DNA from: DASUTB01 sp036374835
GTDB taxonomy: Bacteria; Actinomycetota; Actinomycetes; Jiangellales; Jiangellaceae
DNA: 64,000 bases
Direction: 5' to 3'
Assembly: GCA_036374835.1 (NCBI GenBank)
Contig: DASUTB010000083.1
Span: 1 to 64,000 of the forward strand
How positions within the stretch are numbered: position 1 is the first letter of the stretch; each line of letters starts with the position of its first letter. The notes below the pieces were generated by a model that had not been told where the DNA came from, made no database searches, and was given only the letters and a program-made list of their open reading frames with translations. This document shows positions 16,302-24,896 of the stretch, in pieces. A program made the position numbers and the translations under genes.

Positions 16302-16886
16302 ATGGCTGGAACCAGTGGCCGGGCGCGCCGTGACGAGCGACGTGAGGCGATCGTGGAAGGGGCGCTGCGGCTGTTCTCCGAACAGGGCGCGCTGCCGGTG
16401 CGGGTGGAAGACATCGCCGAGGCGGTGGGCATCTCGCGCGCCACCTTCTACAAGTACTTCTCCGAGCGGGACGAGATCCTCGCCGAGTTGTTCCGGCGGC
16501 TGCTTGCCACCGCCCCGCCCGAGCCGGAGGCCGGCGGCACGGCGGCCGATCGGGTCACGGCCGTGCTGGTCGGCACCGCCACGCGGATGGCCGAGCAGGA
16601 GCAGCTCGCCAGGTTCGTCTACACCCTGCCGTTACGGCACGAGGCGCTGCTCGGCGACCAGGCGGTGCGGCCCGGATTCATCGACGTGGTGTCCGCCCTG
16701 CTCGCCGAGGGTGTGGCAGCGGGTGAGCTGCGGGAGGACGTGTCGGCCGAGGTCATGACCGGACACCTGATGCGGGCTTTTGAGGCGGCGATGCGGGAGT
16801 GGGCGGCCGGCCGCGCCGGCGACCCGGCCGCACACGTGACGCGGATGGTGGACCTGGCGCTGCACGGCTGTCGGGCGCCAGGCTGA
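16302..16886 (+). CDS. TetR family transcriptional regulator divergent from ftsH
   Basis: A TetR protein of about 194 aa. The HTH covers residues about 12-60: RREAIVEGALRLFSEQGALP, VEDIAEAVGISRATFYKYFS. A C-terminal ligand domain follows (FVYTLPLRHEALLGDQAVRP, VMTGHLMRAFEAAMREWAAG). ATG 16302 has AGGG six nt upstream; in-frame ATGs at 16275 and 16287 are alternatives. Divergent orientation and the palindromes in between suggest it controls the ftsH-marR-DUF6448 operon. Confidence 0.9.
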   Translation: MAGTSGRARRDERREAIVEGALRLFSEQGALPVRVEDIAEAVGISRATFYKYFSERDEILAELFRRLLATAPPEPEAGGTAADRVTAVLVGTATRMAEQEQLARFVYTLPLRHEALLGDQAVRPGFIDVVSALLAEGVAAGELREDVSAEVMTGHLMRAFEAAMREWAAGRAGDPAAHVTRMVDLALHGCRAPG

Positions 16887-16894
16887 TGCCCGCG

Positions 16895-17107
16895 TGAGCA
16901 TCGCGCAGCACCGCCTGGGTGCTGCAGAACCAGAACGTGGCAGCTGCCATCGTCGGAGCGTCCCGGCCGGAGCAGGTGGCTGAGAACGCCAACGCTTCTG
17001 GTGTGACACTCGAGGCCGAAGTGATGAGGACCATCGACGACGTGCTAGGCGATCGCATCGTCCGTGACCCATCGATCACGGCGACCCGCTCCCCCGCGCC
17101 GGAGTAA
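16895..17107 (+). pseudogene. Aldo/keto reductase C-terminal remnant
   Basis: The frame reads AWVLQNQNVAAAIVGASRPE, QVAENANASGVTLEAEVMRT and IDDVLGDRIVRDP. The AWVLxNxxVAAxIVGAxxPEQ(V/L)xEN block is the signature end of AKR barrels, where the cofactor is bound. Nothing of the upstream barrel is present and a stop precedes the fragment. Confidence 0.7.
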
Positions 17108-17275
17108 CGGCGCATCGTGCCGCCTCAACTCGGCCCAGCCAACGGACGGCATCCGAGGCTCAAACCGCAACCGTCGCTGTCCATGAACCAAGCTCGTTAC
17201 TCCCGCCGGTGTTCTGACGATCCCATCTGAAAATGGCAGCAGTAGATGGCATTGGCCGATGGTATCTTTGATGCC

Positions 17276-17542
17276 ATGAGAACAACGATCGACCGTGGTG
17301 GGCGCATTGTCGTACCGAAGGCGATTCGCGAGGCGATGGGACTGACGCCGGGACGGAAGGTTGACATCGTGTTTGCCAATGGCCGCATTGAAATCGAAGC
17401 TGCGCCCGTGGAGCTTGAGGTGATCGACGACGACGGCTTGCCGGTCATTCGCGCGCTTGAGGAGTTCCCCGAGCCAGATCCAGATATCGCCAGAGCGACG
17501 CTAGAGCAATTGCGGGCCGAGCGCGATGCTCACCACGTGTGA
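17276..17542 (+). CDS. AbrB/MazE/SpoVT-type antitoxin (VapB-like)
   Basis: An 88-aa antitoxin with an N-terminal swapped-hairpin AbrB domain: MRTTIDRGGRIVVPKAIREA, MGLTPGRKVDIVFANGRIEI. The acidic C-terminal tail (EEFPEPDPDIARATLEQLRA) would wrap the toxin. A TATCTT -10-like hexamer at 17263-17268 is placed so that transcription could begin at the ATG, i.e. a leaderless mRNA. It overlaps the downstream PIN toxin by 17 bp. The complex would be expected to autoregulate. Confidence 0.88.
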   Translation: MRTTIDRGGRIVVPKAIREAMGLTPGRKVDIVFANGRIEIEAAPVELEVIDDDGLPVIRALEEFPEPDPDIARATLEQLRAERDAHHV

Positions 17543-17939
17543 CACCAGCGTGTTGGTGCCGGCCTTACTGGAATGGCACCCTCACCACGCTGCTGCCCGC
17601 TCCACTTTGCGGCAGAACCGGCCCGCCGCCTTGCCGGCGCATGTCTATGTTGAAACATTCAGCGTGCTAACCCGGCTACCAGATCCACGTCGACCGTCTA
17701 CCCAGGTCGCGCACGAGGCGCTCAAGAAACTCGATCTTCCACTGATCACACTTTCCCACACCGGTTACCTCGCCATCATCGACCAACTGGCCGCGATGGG
17801 CATCGGCGGCGGTTCCGCATACGACGCATTAGTGGGCGCGACGGCCACTGAACACGCTCACGTGCTGATGACCGCAGATCACCGTGCCCGCCCAACCTAC
17901 GATGCCGTAGGCACGACCTACGACTTTGTTGAGCTCTGA
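17526..17939 (+). CDS. PIN domain ribonuclease toxin (VapC-like)
   Basis: A 137-aa PIN-domain protein. The acidic residues expected for the Mg site are visible: Asp in TTCDTSVLVPALLEWHPHH, Glu in HVYVETFSVLTRL, Asp in GGSAYDALVGATATEH and Asp in VLMTADHRARPTYD. It overlaps the antitoxin gene and forms a classic VapBC-type pair. The likely role is RNA cleavage during stress. Confidence 0.88.
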   Translation: MLTTCDTSVLVPALLEWHPHHAAARSTLRQNRPAALPAHVYVETFSVLTRLPDPRRPSTQVAHEALKKLDLPLITLSHTGYLAIIDQLAAMGIGGGSAYDALVGATATEHAHVLMTADHRARPTYDAVGTTYDFVEL

Positions 17940-18098
17940 ACGTTCGGCCGTGATCCACTATCGAGTTGACGTCGAGCGGGCTCACCTCATTCACTCCCTT
18001 GTCGACGCCGAACCAGCCCTCGCTGCGCGCGGATTGCGGCACTAAATCGTGATGACAAAGCGCTCGTAGGAGCGTCAGGTCCGGCCAGACTTGCATGT

Positions 18099-18704
18099 AT
18101 GCAGACCACAACCCGCGAAGTCATCCTCATACGCCACGGCGAGACCGAGTGGAGCCGCGATGGACGCCATACCGGGCGCACCGACATCCCGCTCACGGCG
18201 CTCGGCGAGGAGCAGGCGCGGACGCTCGCGACGGCACTGGCCCACAGGACGGTGGCACACCTGCTGGTAAGCCCGGCCACCCGGGCATGGCGCACCGCCC
18301 AGCTGGCAGACCTCAACGGGGCCGAGGTCGAGCCAAACCTGTGGGAGTGGGACTACGGCGGTTACGAGGGCCGCACCACCGCCGAGATCCAGCTGGAGCG
18401 GCCAGGGTGGTATCTGTGGACGGACGGTGTCGTCCCTGGCGACACCGGGCACCCGGGCGAGTCGATCGAGCAGGTAAGCGCGCGGGTGGACGCCGTGCTC
18501 GACCGCATCCGCGCCTATAAAGAGAACGGCGATGTCGTGGTCGTCGCGCACGGGCACGTCCTACGGGTCCTCTCGGCACGCTGGCTAGGTCTCGATCCGG
18601 CTGCTGGCCGACTGTTCCGGCTGGACACCGGCACGGTCTCGCTGCTTGGCACCGAGCACGGGCGTCCGGTCATCACCGCGTGGAACCTACCCGCGCCGAG
18701 CTGA
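18099..18704 (+). CDS. Histidine phosphatase family protein
   Basis: A 201-aa branch-1 histidine phosphatase (phosphoglycerate mutase-like). The catalytic motif is LIRHGETEWSRDGRHTGRTD with the phospho-accepting His in RHG, the second catalytic His is in VVVAHGHVLRVLSARWL, and the acidic proton donor is near WEWDYGGYEGRTTAEI. The domain fills the whole protein. It probably acts on a small phosphorylated metabolite; the specific substrate is not deducible. Monocistronic. Confidence 0.9.
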   Translation: MQTTTREVILIRHGETEWSRDGRHTGRTDIPLTALGEEQARTLATALAHRTVAHLLVSPATRAWRTAQLADLNGAEVEPNLWEWDYGGYEGRTTAEIQLERPGWYLWTDGVVPGDTGHPGESIEQVSARVDAVLDRIRAYKENGDVVVVAHGHVLRVLSARWLGLDPAAGRLFRLDTGTVSLLGTEHGRPVITAWNLPAPS

Positions 18705-18932
18705 TGGTCAGAGATAGTGCAACCGGAGCCTCGCGTGGCGCGTGCGAGAGACCGCCCCAGTCTATGTCCGGATCGTCAACGCATTCTCGGGCAGCGCTGT
18801 CGGGCTGGAGCGGCGCACCGTCGACGGCGCAGTATGCCCGCCTGGCGGTGCGGTGAACCCGCACAGCCCTGCCGAGACCAAGGAGGGCGAGCGGTCCTGC
18901 GGCCACCGCCAACCGCCCAAACCACCTGAGCC

Positions 18933-20294
18933 TCAGTCGGCGAGGGAGCAGACCGTGCCATCCAGGGTGAACACGCCGGGTGGCGGGTTGTTACCGACAG
19001 CGATGGCCTCGGCATTGAATCCGAACGTCACCGCGCCCTGCGCCGGAATCGTGCTGGTCCACGACTCGTTGACCGCCGTGACGGTCGCACCCTCCTGGGA
19101 CACCGTGGCGCTCCAGCCGGGCTCATCGACGACTTGTCCGGCCGAGTAGTCCCACTGCAGCGTCCAGCCATCGATCGTGCTCGATCCCGTGTTGGTGATC
19201 GTCACACTGGTCGTGAAGCCCGGATGGTTGTCCCACTCGCTGACCTCGTAATCCACTTCACAGGTGCCGGGGTCGCCGCCCTGGTCTGGCGTCGTGAAGG
19301 TGACGGTGGAAGACAACTCCGTCACCAAACCCGTGTTGTCGTTGCGGGCCCGTACCGCTATCTCGTACGAGGTCTCAGGTGTCAGCCCGCTCAGCGCCGC
19401 CGTGGTCGGTGGTGGACCGCCCGAGACCGTGGCCAGCACCTCCTCCGATCCGTCCGCGACGTTGACCACCTCGTACGCCGTGACGGTGCCGTCCGACCCG
19501 CCCCATGACACCGCCGCTCCGGTCGCCGTCACGTTGGATACGCTCGGCTGGCCGGGGACCGTCGGCGGATCGTCCGGGTCGGTGCCATCCTGGTCGCCGA
19601 TCCCGGTGACCTCACCATTGCCGCCGTCGAACACGATGTCGGAGCAGCTGTAGAAGTTCTCCGGGCTGTCCGAGCGGATCCAGTGCACGAACACCGTGTG
19701 GCGACCGCTCCGGTCCGCGGGGAACGCGACGTCCCAGTAGTAGTACCCGAGTCCGTCGCCCTGCACGATCTGGTCGGGATCCTGCACCGAGTCGATCAAC
19801 TCGAGGTCGCTCCAGGAAAGCGGCGCGAGCGGGTCCCATCCTTCGACAGTGACGTAGACGTCGAAGCGCCCCGGATGCTGCGCCCAGTTGTTGTGCCGGA
19901 ACTGGTACGTCGCACCGGCGGTCACATGGGTCAGCGGCCAGTCAGTGCGCATCATGTTGTACGCGGAGAAGTCGTACGGCCCGTTGTTGCCGCCGGAGCA
20001 GATCTCGCCGTCCGGTATGTAACCCTCGGTCCGGCCCTGGCCGTTGGGGTCGAGGTTCGCGAACCAGTTGTACAGCGGCGTGGCGCCGCCGTCACTCTGG
20101 GCCACTGCGTCCGCGCACGCCGGGTTCTTCGGCACGATCTCGCCGGTGTCCTCCAGGCCGTCCACCCAACACAGGTACTGCCGACTGCCCGGGAAGATGG
20201 TTGCGCCGTGTGCGTCCGCAGACGTCGTATCCAGCACGATCCCGGCGCCTACCACCAAAACACCGGCTGCCATGGCTGCCATCACTTTGCGCAT
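18933..20294 (-). CDS. Secreted lytic polysaccharide monooxygenase (AA10) with Fn3 and CBM2
   Basis: A 453-aa secreted copper enzyme for oxidative cleavage of chitin or cellulose. The signal peptide is residues 1-28; cleavage before His29 (SADA|HGATIFPGSRQY) exposes the N-terminal His of the histidine brace. The second brace His is most likely His140 in HNNWAQHPGRFDVYVT. The AA10 domain ends near residue 225; an acidic linker, an Fn3 module (residues about 245-335, PGQPSVSNVTATGAAVSWGG) and a CBM2 (about 345-450, CEVDYEVSEWDNHPGFTTSV) follow. The WAxHPG pattern resembles cellulose-active AA10s. GGGAGGA precedes the ATG. It is divergent from a LacI gene. Confidence 0.93.
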   Translation of the reverse strand: MRKVMAAMAAGVLVVGAGIVLDTTSADAHGATIFPGSRQYLCWVDGLEDTGEIVPKNPACADAVAQSDGGATPLYNWFANLDPNGQGRTEGYIPDGEICSGGNNGPYDFSAYNMMRTDWPLTHVTAGATYQFRHNNWAQHPGRFDVYVTVEGWDPLAPLSWSDLELIDSVQDPDQIVQGDGLGYYYWDVAFPADRSGRHTVFVHWIRSDSPENFYSCSDIVFDGGNGEVTGIGDQDGTDPDDPPTVPGQPSVSNVTATGAAVSWGGSDGTVTAYEVVNVADGSEEVLATVSGGPPPTTAALSGLTPETSYEIAVRARNDNTGLVTELSSTVTFTTPDQGGDPGTCEVDYEVSEWDNHPGFTTSVTITNTGSSTIDGWTLQWDYSAGQVVDEPGWSATVSQEGATVTAVNESWTSTIPAQGAVTFGFNAEAIAVGNNPPPGVFTLDGTVCSLAD

Positions 20295-20586
20295 CCGCGT
20301 CCTCCCAACGCCGTGCCGAACTACCCGGAAGGCGGGCAGTGAGTGTGACCGTCGCAGAGATCAGCTCCACGGCGCTACCGCCACCCGTCCACCGGCGGGC
20401 TGATGACTTCGGTGCGCAGCCGTTCGATCCCCGATGACCTGCACAGATACCGGCCTCGGCGGCTTTCGCGACCGCAGTCGGATCAATGAAACTTACAGCG
20501 GTCGGGCCGAGGCTGTAGCGGGTTGGCCAACGGGTGAACCCCCGCAAAGGCTTGACAGCGACATACCCTGCTGCCAAAGTTCTGGT
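20295..20586. other. Divergent intergenic region between LPMO and LacI genes
   Basis: About 290 bp with no gene. A TTGACA at 20552-20557 is a candidate -35 for the lacI-type gene, though its -10 is weak. Apart from the palindrome next to lacI I see no operator that could be assigned to the LPMO gene. Confidence 0.45.
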
Positions 20587-20605
20587 ACCGGTTTCTGAAA
20601 CCGGT
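20587..20605. promoter_or_regulatory. LacI-type operator upstream of the fructoside-operon regulator
   Basis: A perfect inverted repeat ACCGGTTTC-T-GAAACCGGT, 19 bp with an odd centre, ends 18 bp before the ATG of the LacI-family gene and overlaps its likely transcription start. The size and GAAACCGGT half-site are typical of LacI/GalR operators. Autoregulation, and control of the downstream ABC-glycosidase genes by read-through, is inferred. Confidence 0.7.
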
Positions 20606-20623
20606 TCCACAAGGGAGCAGACG

Positions 20624-21643
20624 ATGGCTTCGGTGACGATTCGCGATGTCGCCCGGCACGCCGGGGTCGCGGTTGCGACCGTCTCGCGGGTCATGAACAA
20701 CACCGGCCCGGTCAAGGAAGCGACGCGGCAGCGGGTGGTCGCATCGGTCAACGAACTCGGCTATCGGCCGCATCGTTTGGCACGAGGCCTGGCGCGAGGA
20801 CGGGTCGCAACGGTCGCCGTCCTGGTGCCGTTCGTGACGCATCCGTCCGCGTTCGCGCGGGTCCAAGGAATCGTCGAGACGTGCCGGGGCCTCGGGCTTC
20901 CGGTAAGCATCTACGACGTCGAACTACCTGAGCATCAGGACGAGCACCTCGCCGTCCTGGCATCGGAGCTTCGCCCGGAAGGTTTGATCGTCGTATCGCT
21001 GGCGCTGACCGACGAGCACTTCGCGTTGCTGGCCGCCTCCGAGATCCGCCCGGTGCTCATCGACCACGACGCCGACCGGCTCTCGACCATCAACATCGAT
21101 GACGTCGCCGGTGGCGAGCTGGCCACCAACCACCTACTCGAGCTCGGCCATCGGCGCATCGCCTTCGTCGGCGACGCCGAGCCCGACCGGTTCGGCTTCA
21201 GTTCGAGCGTTCGCCGGCACCGGGGCTACCTGAATGCGCTCGCCGCAGCAGGCGTGCCGCGGACCGAGGCGTACGAGCGCCTCGGCCCGCACGGCACCGC
21301 CGTCGCCCGCGCGCACGCACTCACGCTGCTCGACCTGGATGAGCCGCCGACAGCGATCTTCGCCGCATCGGATACCCAAGCCATGGGTGTTCTCGAGGCG
21401 GCACGGTCGCGCAACGTCCAAGTGCCGGCGCAGCTGTCCGTCGTGGGCTTCGACGACCTCGACAGCGCGGCGCACGCAGACCTGACCACCGTGCGTCAGC
21501 CGCTGGTGGAGTCCGGACGACATGCCGCCCGCATCGTCGGCGACGAACTCGCCGACCCCGAGCGGACGCCCGAACACCTGGTGCTGCCGATCGAACTCGT
21601 CACCCGTGGCTCCACAGCGCCACCGAAGAACCCTGCAGATTGA
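20624..21643 (+). CDS. LacI family transcriptional regulator
   Basis: A 339-aa LacI/GalR regulator. The HTH and hinge are residues 3-55: VTIRDVARHAGVAVATVSRV, MNNTGPVKEATRQRVVASVN, ELGYRPHRLARGLARG. A periplasmic-binding-like sensor domain follows (VLVPFVTHPSAFARVQGIVE, LGHRRIAFVGDAEPDRFGFS, IFAASDTQAMGVLEAA, VVGFDDLDSAAHADLTTVRQ). ATG 20624 follows AGGGAG. It heads the operon LacI-SBP-permease-permease-glycosidase, so it probably senses the transported oligosaccharide. Confidence 0.93.
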   Translation: MASVTIRDVARHAGVAVATVSRVMNNTGPVKEATRQRVVASVNELGYRPHRLARGLARGRVATVAVLVPFVTHPSAFARVQGIVETCRGLGLPVSIYDVELPEHQDEHLAVLASELRPEGLIVVSLALTDEHFALLAASEIRPVLIDHDADRLSTINIDDVAGGELATNHLLELGHRRIAFVGDAEPDRFGFSSSVRRHRGYLNALAAAGVPRTEAYERLGPHGTAVARAHALTLLDLDEPPTAIFAASDTQAMGVLEAARSRNVQVPAQLSVVGFDDLDSAAHADLTTVRQPLVESGRHAARIVGDELADPERTPEHLVLPIELVTRGSTAPPKNPAD

Positions 21644-21695
21644 CAAATTGCCCGCACGCACGCCGTGCGGCACTAAAAGAGAAGGGATGGAACGC

Positions 21696-23030
21696 ATGAA
21701 ACGCCCTTTGTTCCGTACCATCACAACCGCGTCGGCGGTGGCACTGGTACTCGCCGCATGCGGCGGTGACGACACCGGTGCGGCCCCCGCCGAATGTGAC
21801 GGCGAGGTCGAATCCGGCACCGTCACGATGTTCGCGCACGAAGGCGCCGAAGCCGATGCCTACCGCACCGCGATCGACGACTTCAACTCGACGGTCGGCG
21901 GTGAGCTCGACGTCACCGTCGAGCTGACGATGATCCCCGAGGGTCAATACACCGACCAGGTCAACGCCGCAGCGGCCAGCGGAGACCTGCCCGCACTGCT
22001 CGACCTCGACGGCCCGAACATGGCGAACCTCGCCTGGGGAGGGAACCTCGTCCCGCTCGACGAGTGCATACCGGACGAACTGCGCGAGAACATCCTGCCG
22101 TCGTTGATCGAACAGGGCACCTACGCCGATCAACTGTGGGCGGTCGGATCGTTCGACTCGGGCCTCGGGCTCTACGCGTGGAGGTCAGCGCTCGAAGAGG
22201 TCGACGCCCGGATCCCGGAGTCGGCCGACGACGCATGGACGGCCGAGGAGACCGAGCAGATCCTGCGCGACCTGCAGGATGCCGGCTACGAAAGCCCACT
22301 CGACACCAAGTTCTGGTACGGATCTCAAGGTGAGTGGTTCAGCTACGCATTCTCGCCGATCGTCTGGTCTGCCGGAGGCGGTCTGATCGACCGGGAGGAC
22401 TACCAGTCCGCAGACGGGGAGCTGAACACACCCGAGGTGGTGGACGCGTTCACGACGTTCCAGACGTGGGTCGAGGATGGCTTGATCGACCGGAACGCCG
22501 CGGACGACTCCAACTTCCTCGAGAAGCAGGCTCCGATCTCGTGGGTCGGCCACTGGATGTACCAGCCGTACAAGGACGCGGCCGGCGACGACCTTGTCGT
22601 CTTGCCGCTGCCGGACTTCGGCACCGGCAGTAAGACCGGCATGGGCTCGTGGGCGTGGGCCATGACGCCGAGCGCCGAGGATCCCGACGCGGCGTGGGCC
22701 GTCATCGAGTACCTGATGTCGGACGAGACCATCAAGGCGATCACCGACGTCAACGGCGCCGTCCCCGGCACCCAGAGCTCCATCGCGAACTCGGAGCTCT
22801 ACGCGGAAGACGGCGATCTGCGCCTGTTCGTCGAGCAACTCAACGCAGCGCCGGACGTCGCGGTGCCGCGACCGGTCACGCCCGCATACCCTGCCATCAC
22901 AGGAATCATGCGTACGACGATCGACGACATCGTGCAGGGTGCTGACGTCGCAGCGACCCTGGACAGCGCCGTCGAGGGGATCGACGAGGACATCGAGGCC
23001 AACGACGGGTACCCGCCACCGGGATCCTGA
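21696..23030 (+). CDS. Extracellular sugar-binding lipoprotein (ABC importer)
   Basis: A 444-aa cluster-B substrate-binding lipoprotein. The signal peptide MKRPLFRTITTASAVALVLA ends in lipobox LAAC, followed by a mature start CGGDDTGAAP. The SBP_bac_1 fold spans about residues 45-430 (VTMFAHEGAEADAYRTAIDD, PALLDLDGPNMANLAWGGNL, MYQPYKDAAGDDLVVLPLPD, MGSWAWAMTPSAEDPDAAWA). ATG 21696 is chosen over 21687 because GAAGGG lies 9 nt upstream of it. Followed by a strong hairpin and two permease genes. The GH32/68-like enzyme in the operon points to a fructo-oligosaccharide or sucrose-type ligand. Confidence 0.92.
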   Translation: MKRPLFRTITTASAVALVLAACGGDDTGAAPAECDGEVESGTVTMFAHEGAEADAYRTAIDDFNSTVGGELDVTVELTMIPEGQYTDQVNAAAASGDLPALLDLDGPNMANLAWGGNLVPLDECIPDELRENILPSLIEQGTYADQLWAVGSFDSGLGLYAWRSALEEVDARIPESADDAWTAEETEQILRDLQDAGYESPLDTKFWYGSQGEWFSYAFSPIVWSAGGGLIDREDYQSADGELNTPEVVDAFTTFQTWVEDGLIDRNAADDSNFLEKQAPISWVGHWMYQPYKDAAGDDLVVLPLPDFGTGSKTGMGSWAWAMTPSAEDPDAAWAVIEYLMSDETIKAITDVNGAVPGTQSSIANSELYAEDGDLRLFVEQLNAAPDVAVPRPVTPAYPAITGIMRTTIDDIVQGADVAATLDSAVEGIDEDIEANDGYPPPGS

Positions 23031-23035
23031 CAGCC

Positions 23036-23069
23036 GGCGGCCGGGCGCAACGGGGTGCGCCCGGCCGCC
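23036..23069 (+). terminator. Intercistronic hairpin after the binding-protein gene
   Basis: A 14-bp perfect stem GGCGGCCGGGCGCA / TGCGCCCGGCCGCC with loop ACGGGG, starting 6 bp after the SBP stop codon and with no U-tract. It probably protects the upstream mRNA or partially terminates, giving more binding protein than permease. Confidence 0.75.
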
Positions 23070-23103
23070 CACCGTTGGCCCACCTAGCTTCGTGGGGAGT
23101 CGT

Positions 23104-24015
23104 ATGTCTGCTTTGACCGCGAACCGGCAATCGATCCGGCGGCGGAACATCGCGCCGTGGTTGTTCTCCGCGCCCGGATTGGCCTTTCTCGGCGCGTTCA
23201 TCGTGATCCCGTTCGCGCTCGCCCTGTTCTACTCGTTCACGAATCAGCGCCTCGTCAGCCCGCTGCCGACGAGATTCATCGGGTTCGAGAACTACACCGG
23301 CATACTGTCCGACGGCACGTTCTGGACGGCGCTGGGCAACAACGTATGGTTCGTCGCCATCGTCGTGCCGGTTCAAACCGCACTCGCCTTGTTCCTGGCG
23401 ATCCTGGTGAACAGCCGAATCCGGGGCAGGGTGCTCTTCCGCACCGTCTACTTCCTGCCGGTGGTGACGGTGATGGCCGCCGCCGCGGTGATCTGGACAC
23501 TCCTGTACAACCCGAACGGCTTGGTCAATGCCGTGATGGAGGTCGTGACGTTCGGTGCGTTCGCACCCGACTGGCTGAACTCCACGACGTGGGCGTTACC
23601 GGCGATCATGATCATGTCGATCTGGCAGGGTGCAGGCTTCCAGATGATCATCCTGCTGGCCGCGCTCCAGGACGTGCCGGCCGAGCGGTACGAGGCCGCG
23701 GCGATCGACGGCGCCGGCGCGTGGCAGCAGTTCCGCTACATTACGATTCCCGGCATCCGCAATGGCTTGATCTTCGTGCTGACGGTGACCACGATCTTGG
23801 CCTTCCGCCTCTTCGATCAGGTGTGGATCATGCCCCAATCGCCGGGCGGTCCGCTCAACGCGACCCGGACGGTCATGCTCGACATGGTGGAGACCGGCTT
23901 CGGCGATCAGCGAATCGGCCGCGCCGCGGCGATCGCGGTGATCTTCTTCGTCATCGTGTTGACCATAACCGCGATACAACGCCTATTCATCAGGGAAGAA
24001 GGTGAGCTCGAATGA
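23104..24015 (+). CDS. Sugar ABC transporter permease (MalF/UgpA type)
   Basis: A 303-aa inner-membrane permease with six predicted TM helices, the first APWLFSAPGLAFLGAFIVIP. The EAA loop that docks the ATPase is YEAAAIDGAGAWQQFRYITI PGIRNG. ATG 23104 follows GGGGAG. It overlaps the next permease by ATGA. The ATPase partner is not encoded here. Confidence 0.93.
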   Translation: MSALTANRQSIRRRNIAPWLFSAPGLAFLGAFIVIPFALALFYSFTNQRLVSPLPTRFIGFENYTGILSDGTFWTALGNNVWFVAIVVPVQTALALFLAILVNSRIRGRVLFRTVYFLPVVTVMAAAAVIWTLLYNPNGLVNAVMEVVTFGAFAPDWLNSTTWALPAIMIMSIWQGAGFQMIILLAALQDVPAERYEAAAIDGAGAWQQFRYITIPGIRNGLIFVLTVTTILAFRLFDQVWIMPQSPGGPLNATRTVMLDMVETGFGDQRIGRAAAIAVIFFVIVLTITAIQRLFIREEGELE

Positions 24016-24896
24016 CAACCCCGGCAGCCGATCCGACCAGAGCCCACCGCCGCTCCAGGACTCCGTCGGTGCGAACCACGAAGCTCGTGCAGTACATCGT
24101 CATGATCGTGCTGGCACTGTTCTTCCTCTTCCCGCTGATTTACATGTTCGTCTCCTCTTTCAAGGAGGACGCCAGCGTCCTGTCCAGCAGTGATTCGGCC
24201 GAAGCGTTCATACCCGTACCGTTCGCCGGCCTGGAGAACTACGCCGACGCGGCGAACCGGGCATCGTTCTTCCGGGTCTTGGCCAACTCAGTGATTATCT
24301 CTGGGCTCATCGTCAGCCTCGGCCTGATCGTCAACAGCCTGCTGGGCTACGCGCTGGCACGAATGCGGTTCCGCGGTCGGCTGCTCATCATCGCCGCGGT
24401 GATCGCTTTGATCATCATCCCGTTCGAGGCACTGGCCGTCCCGCTGCTGTTCATCAGTGCGGAGCTGGGATGGCTCGACACGTACCACGTGCAGATCCTG
24501 CCGTTCATCGCCAATCCGCTGTTCGTCTACCTCTTCTATACGTTCTTCCTCAATGTCCCCCAGTCGCTCGAGGAAGCCGCCCGCATCGACGGCGCCGGAC
24601 CGATCCGAACCTTCGTCCAGGTCGTCGCGCCCCTGGCGCGCCCGGCGTACGCCACCGTGGCCATCCTCGGCTTCCTGTTCTCGTGGGGACAGTTGCTGTG
24701 GCCGGTCATGGTGACGCGCGGCATTGACGTCCGGCCGCTGCCGCTCGGTATCGGGACGTTCATGACAACGCCGCCGGTGCAATGGGGGGACATCATGGCC
24801 TACGCCGCGATGATGACGGTGCCACTGCTCATCATCTTCCTCGTGTTCCAACGCTTCTTCGTACAGGGCGTGGCTTCGTCCGGGGTGAAGGGATGA
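24012..24896 (+). CDS. Sugar ABC transporter permease (MalG/UgpE type)
   Basis: A 294-aa permease, six TM helices (TM1 VQYIVMIVLALFFLFPLIYM). The EAA loop is LEEAARIDGAGPIRTFVQVV APLARP and the C-terminus is FVQGVASSGVKG, typical of MalG-type proteins. The start overlaps the previous stop (ATGA) and its own stop overlaps the start of the glycosidase gene, so the three genes are translationally coupled. Confidence 0.93.
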   Translation: MTTPAADPTRAHRRSRTPSVRTTKLVQYIVMIVLALFFLFPLIYMFVSSFKEDASVLSSSDSAEAFIPVPFAGLENYADAANRASFFRVLANSVIISGLIVSLGLIVNSLLGYALARMRFRGRLLIIAAVIALIIIPFEALAVPLLFISAELGWLDTYHVQILPFIANPLFVYLFYTFFLNVPQSLEEAARIDGAGPIRTFVQVVAPLARPAYATVAILGFLFSWGQLLWPVMVTRGIDVRPLPLGIGTFMTTPPVQWGDIMAYAAMMTVPLLIIFLVFQRFFVQGVASSGVKG

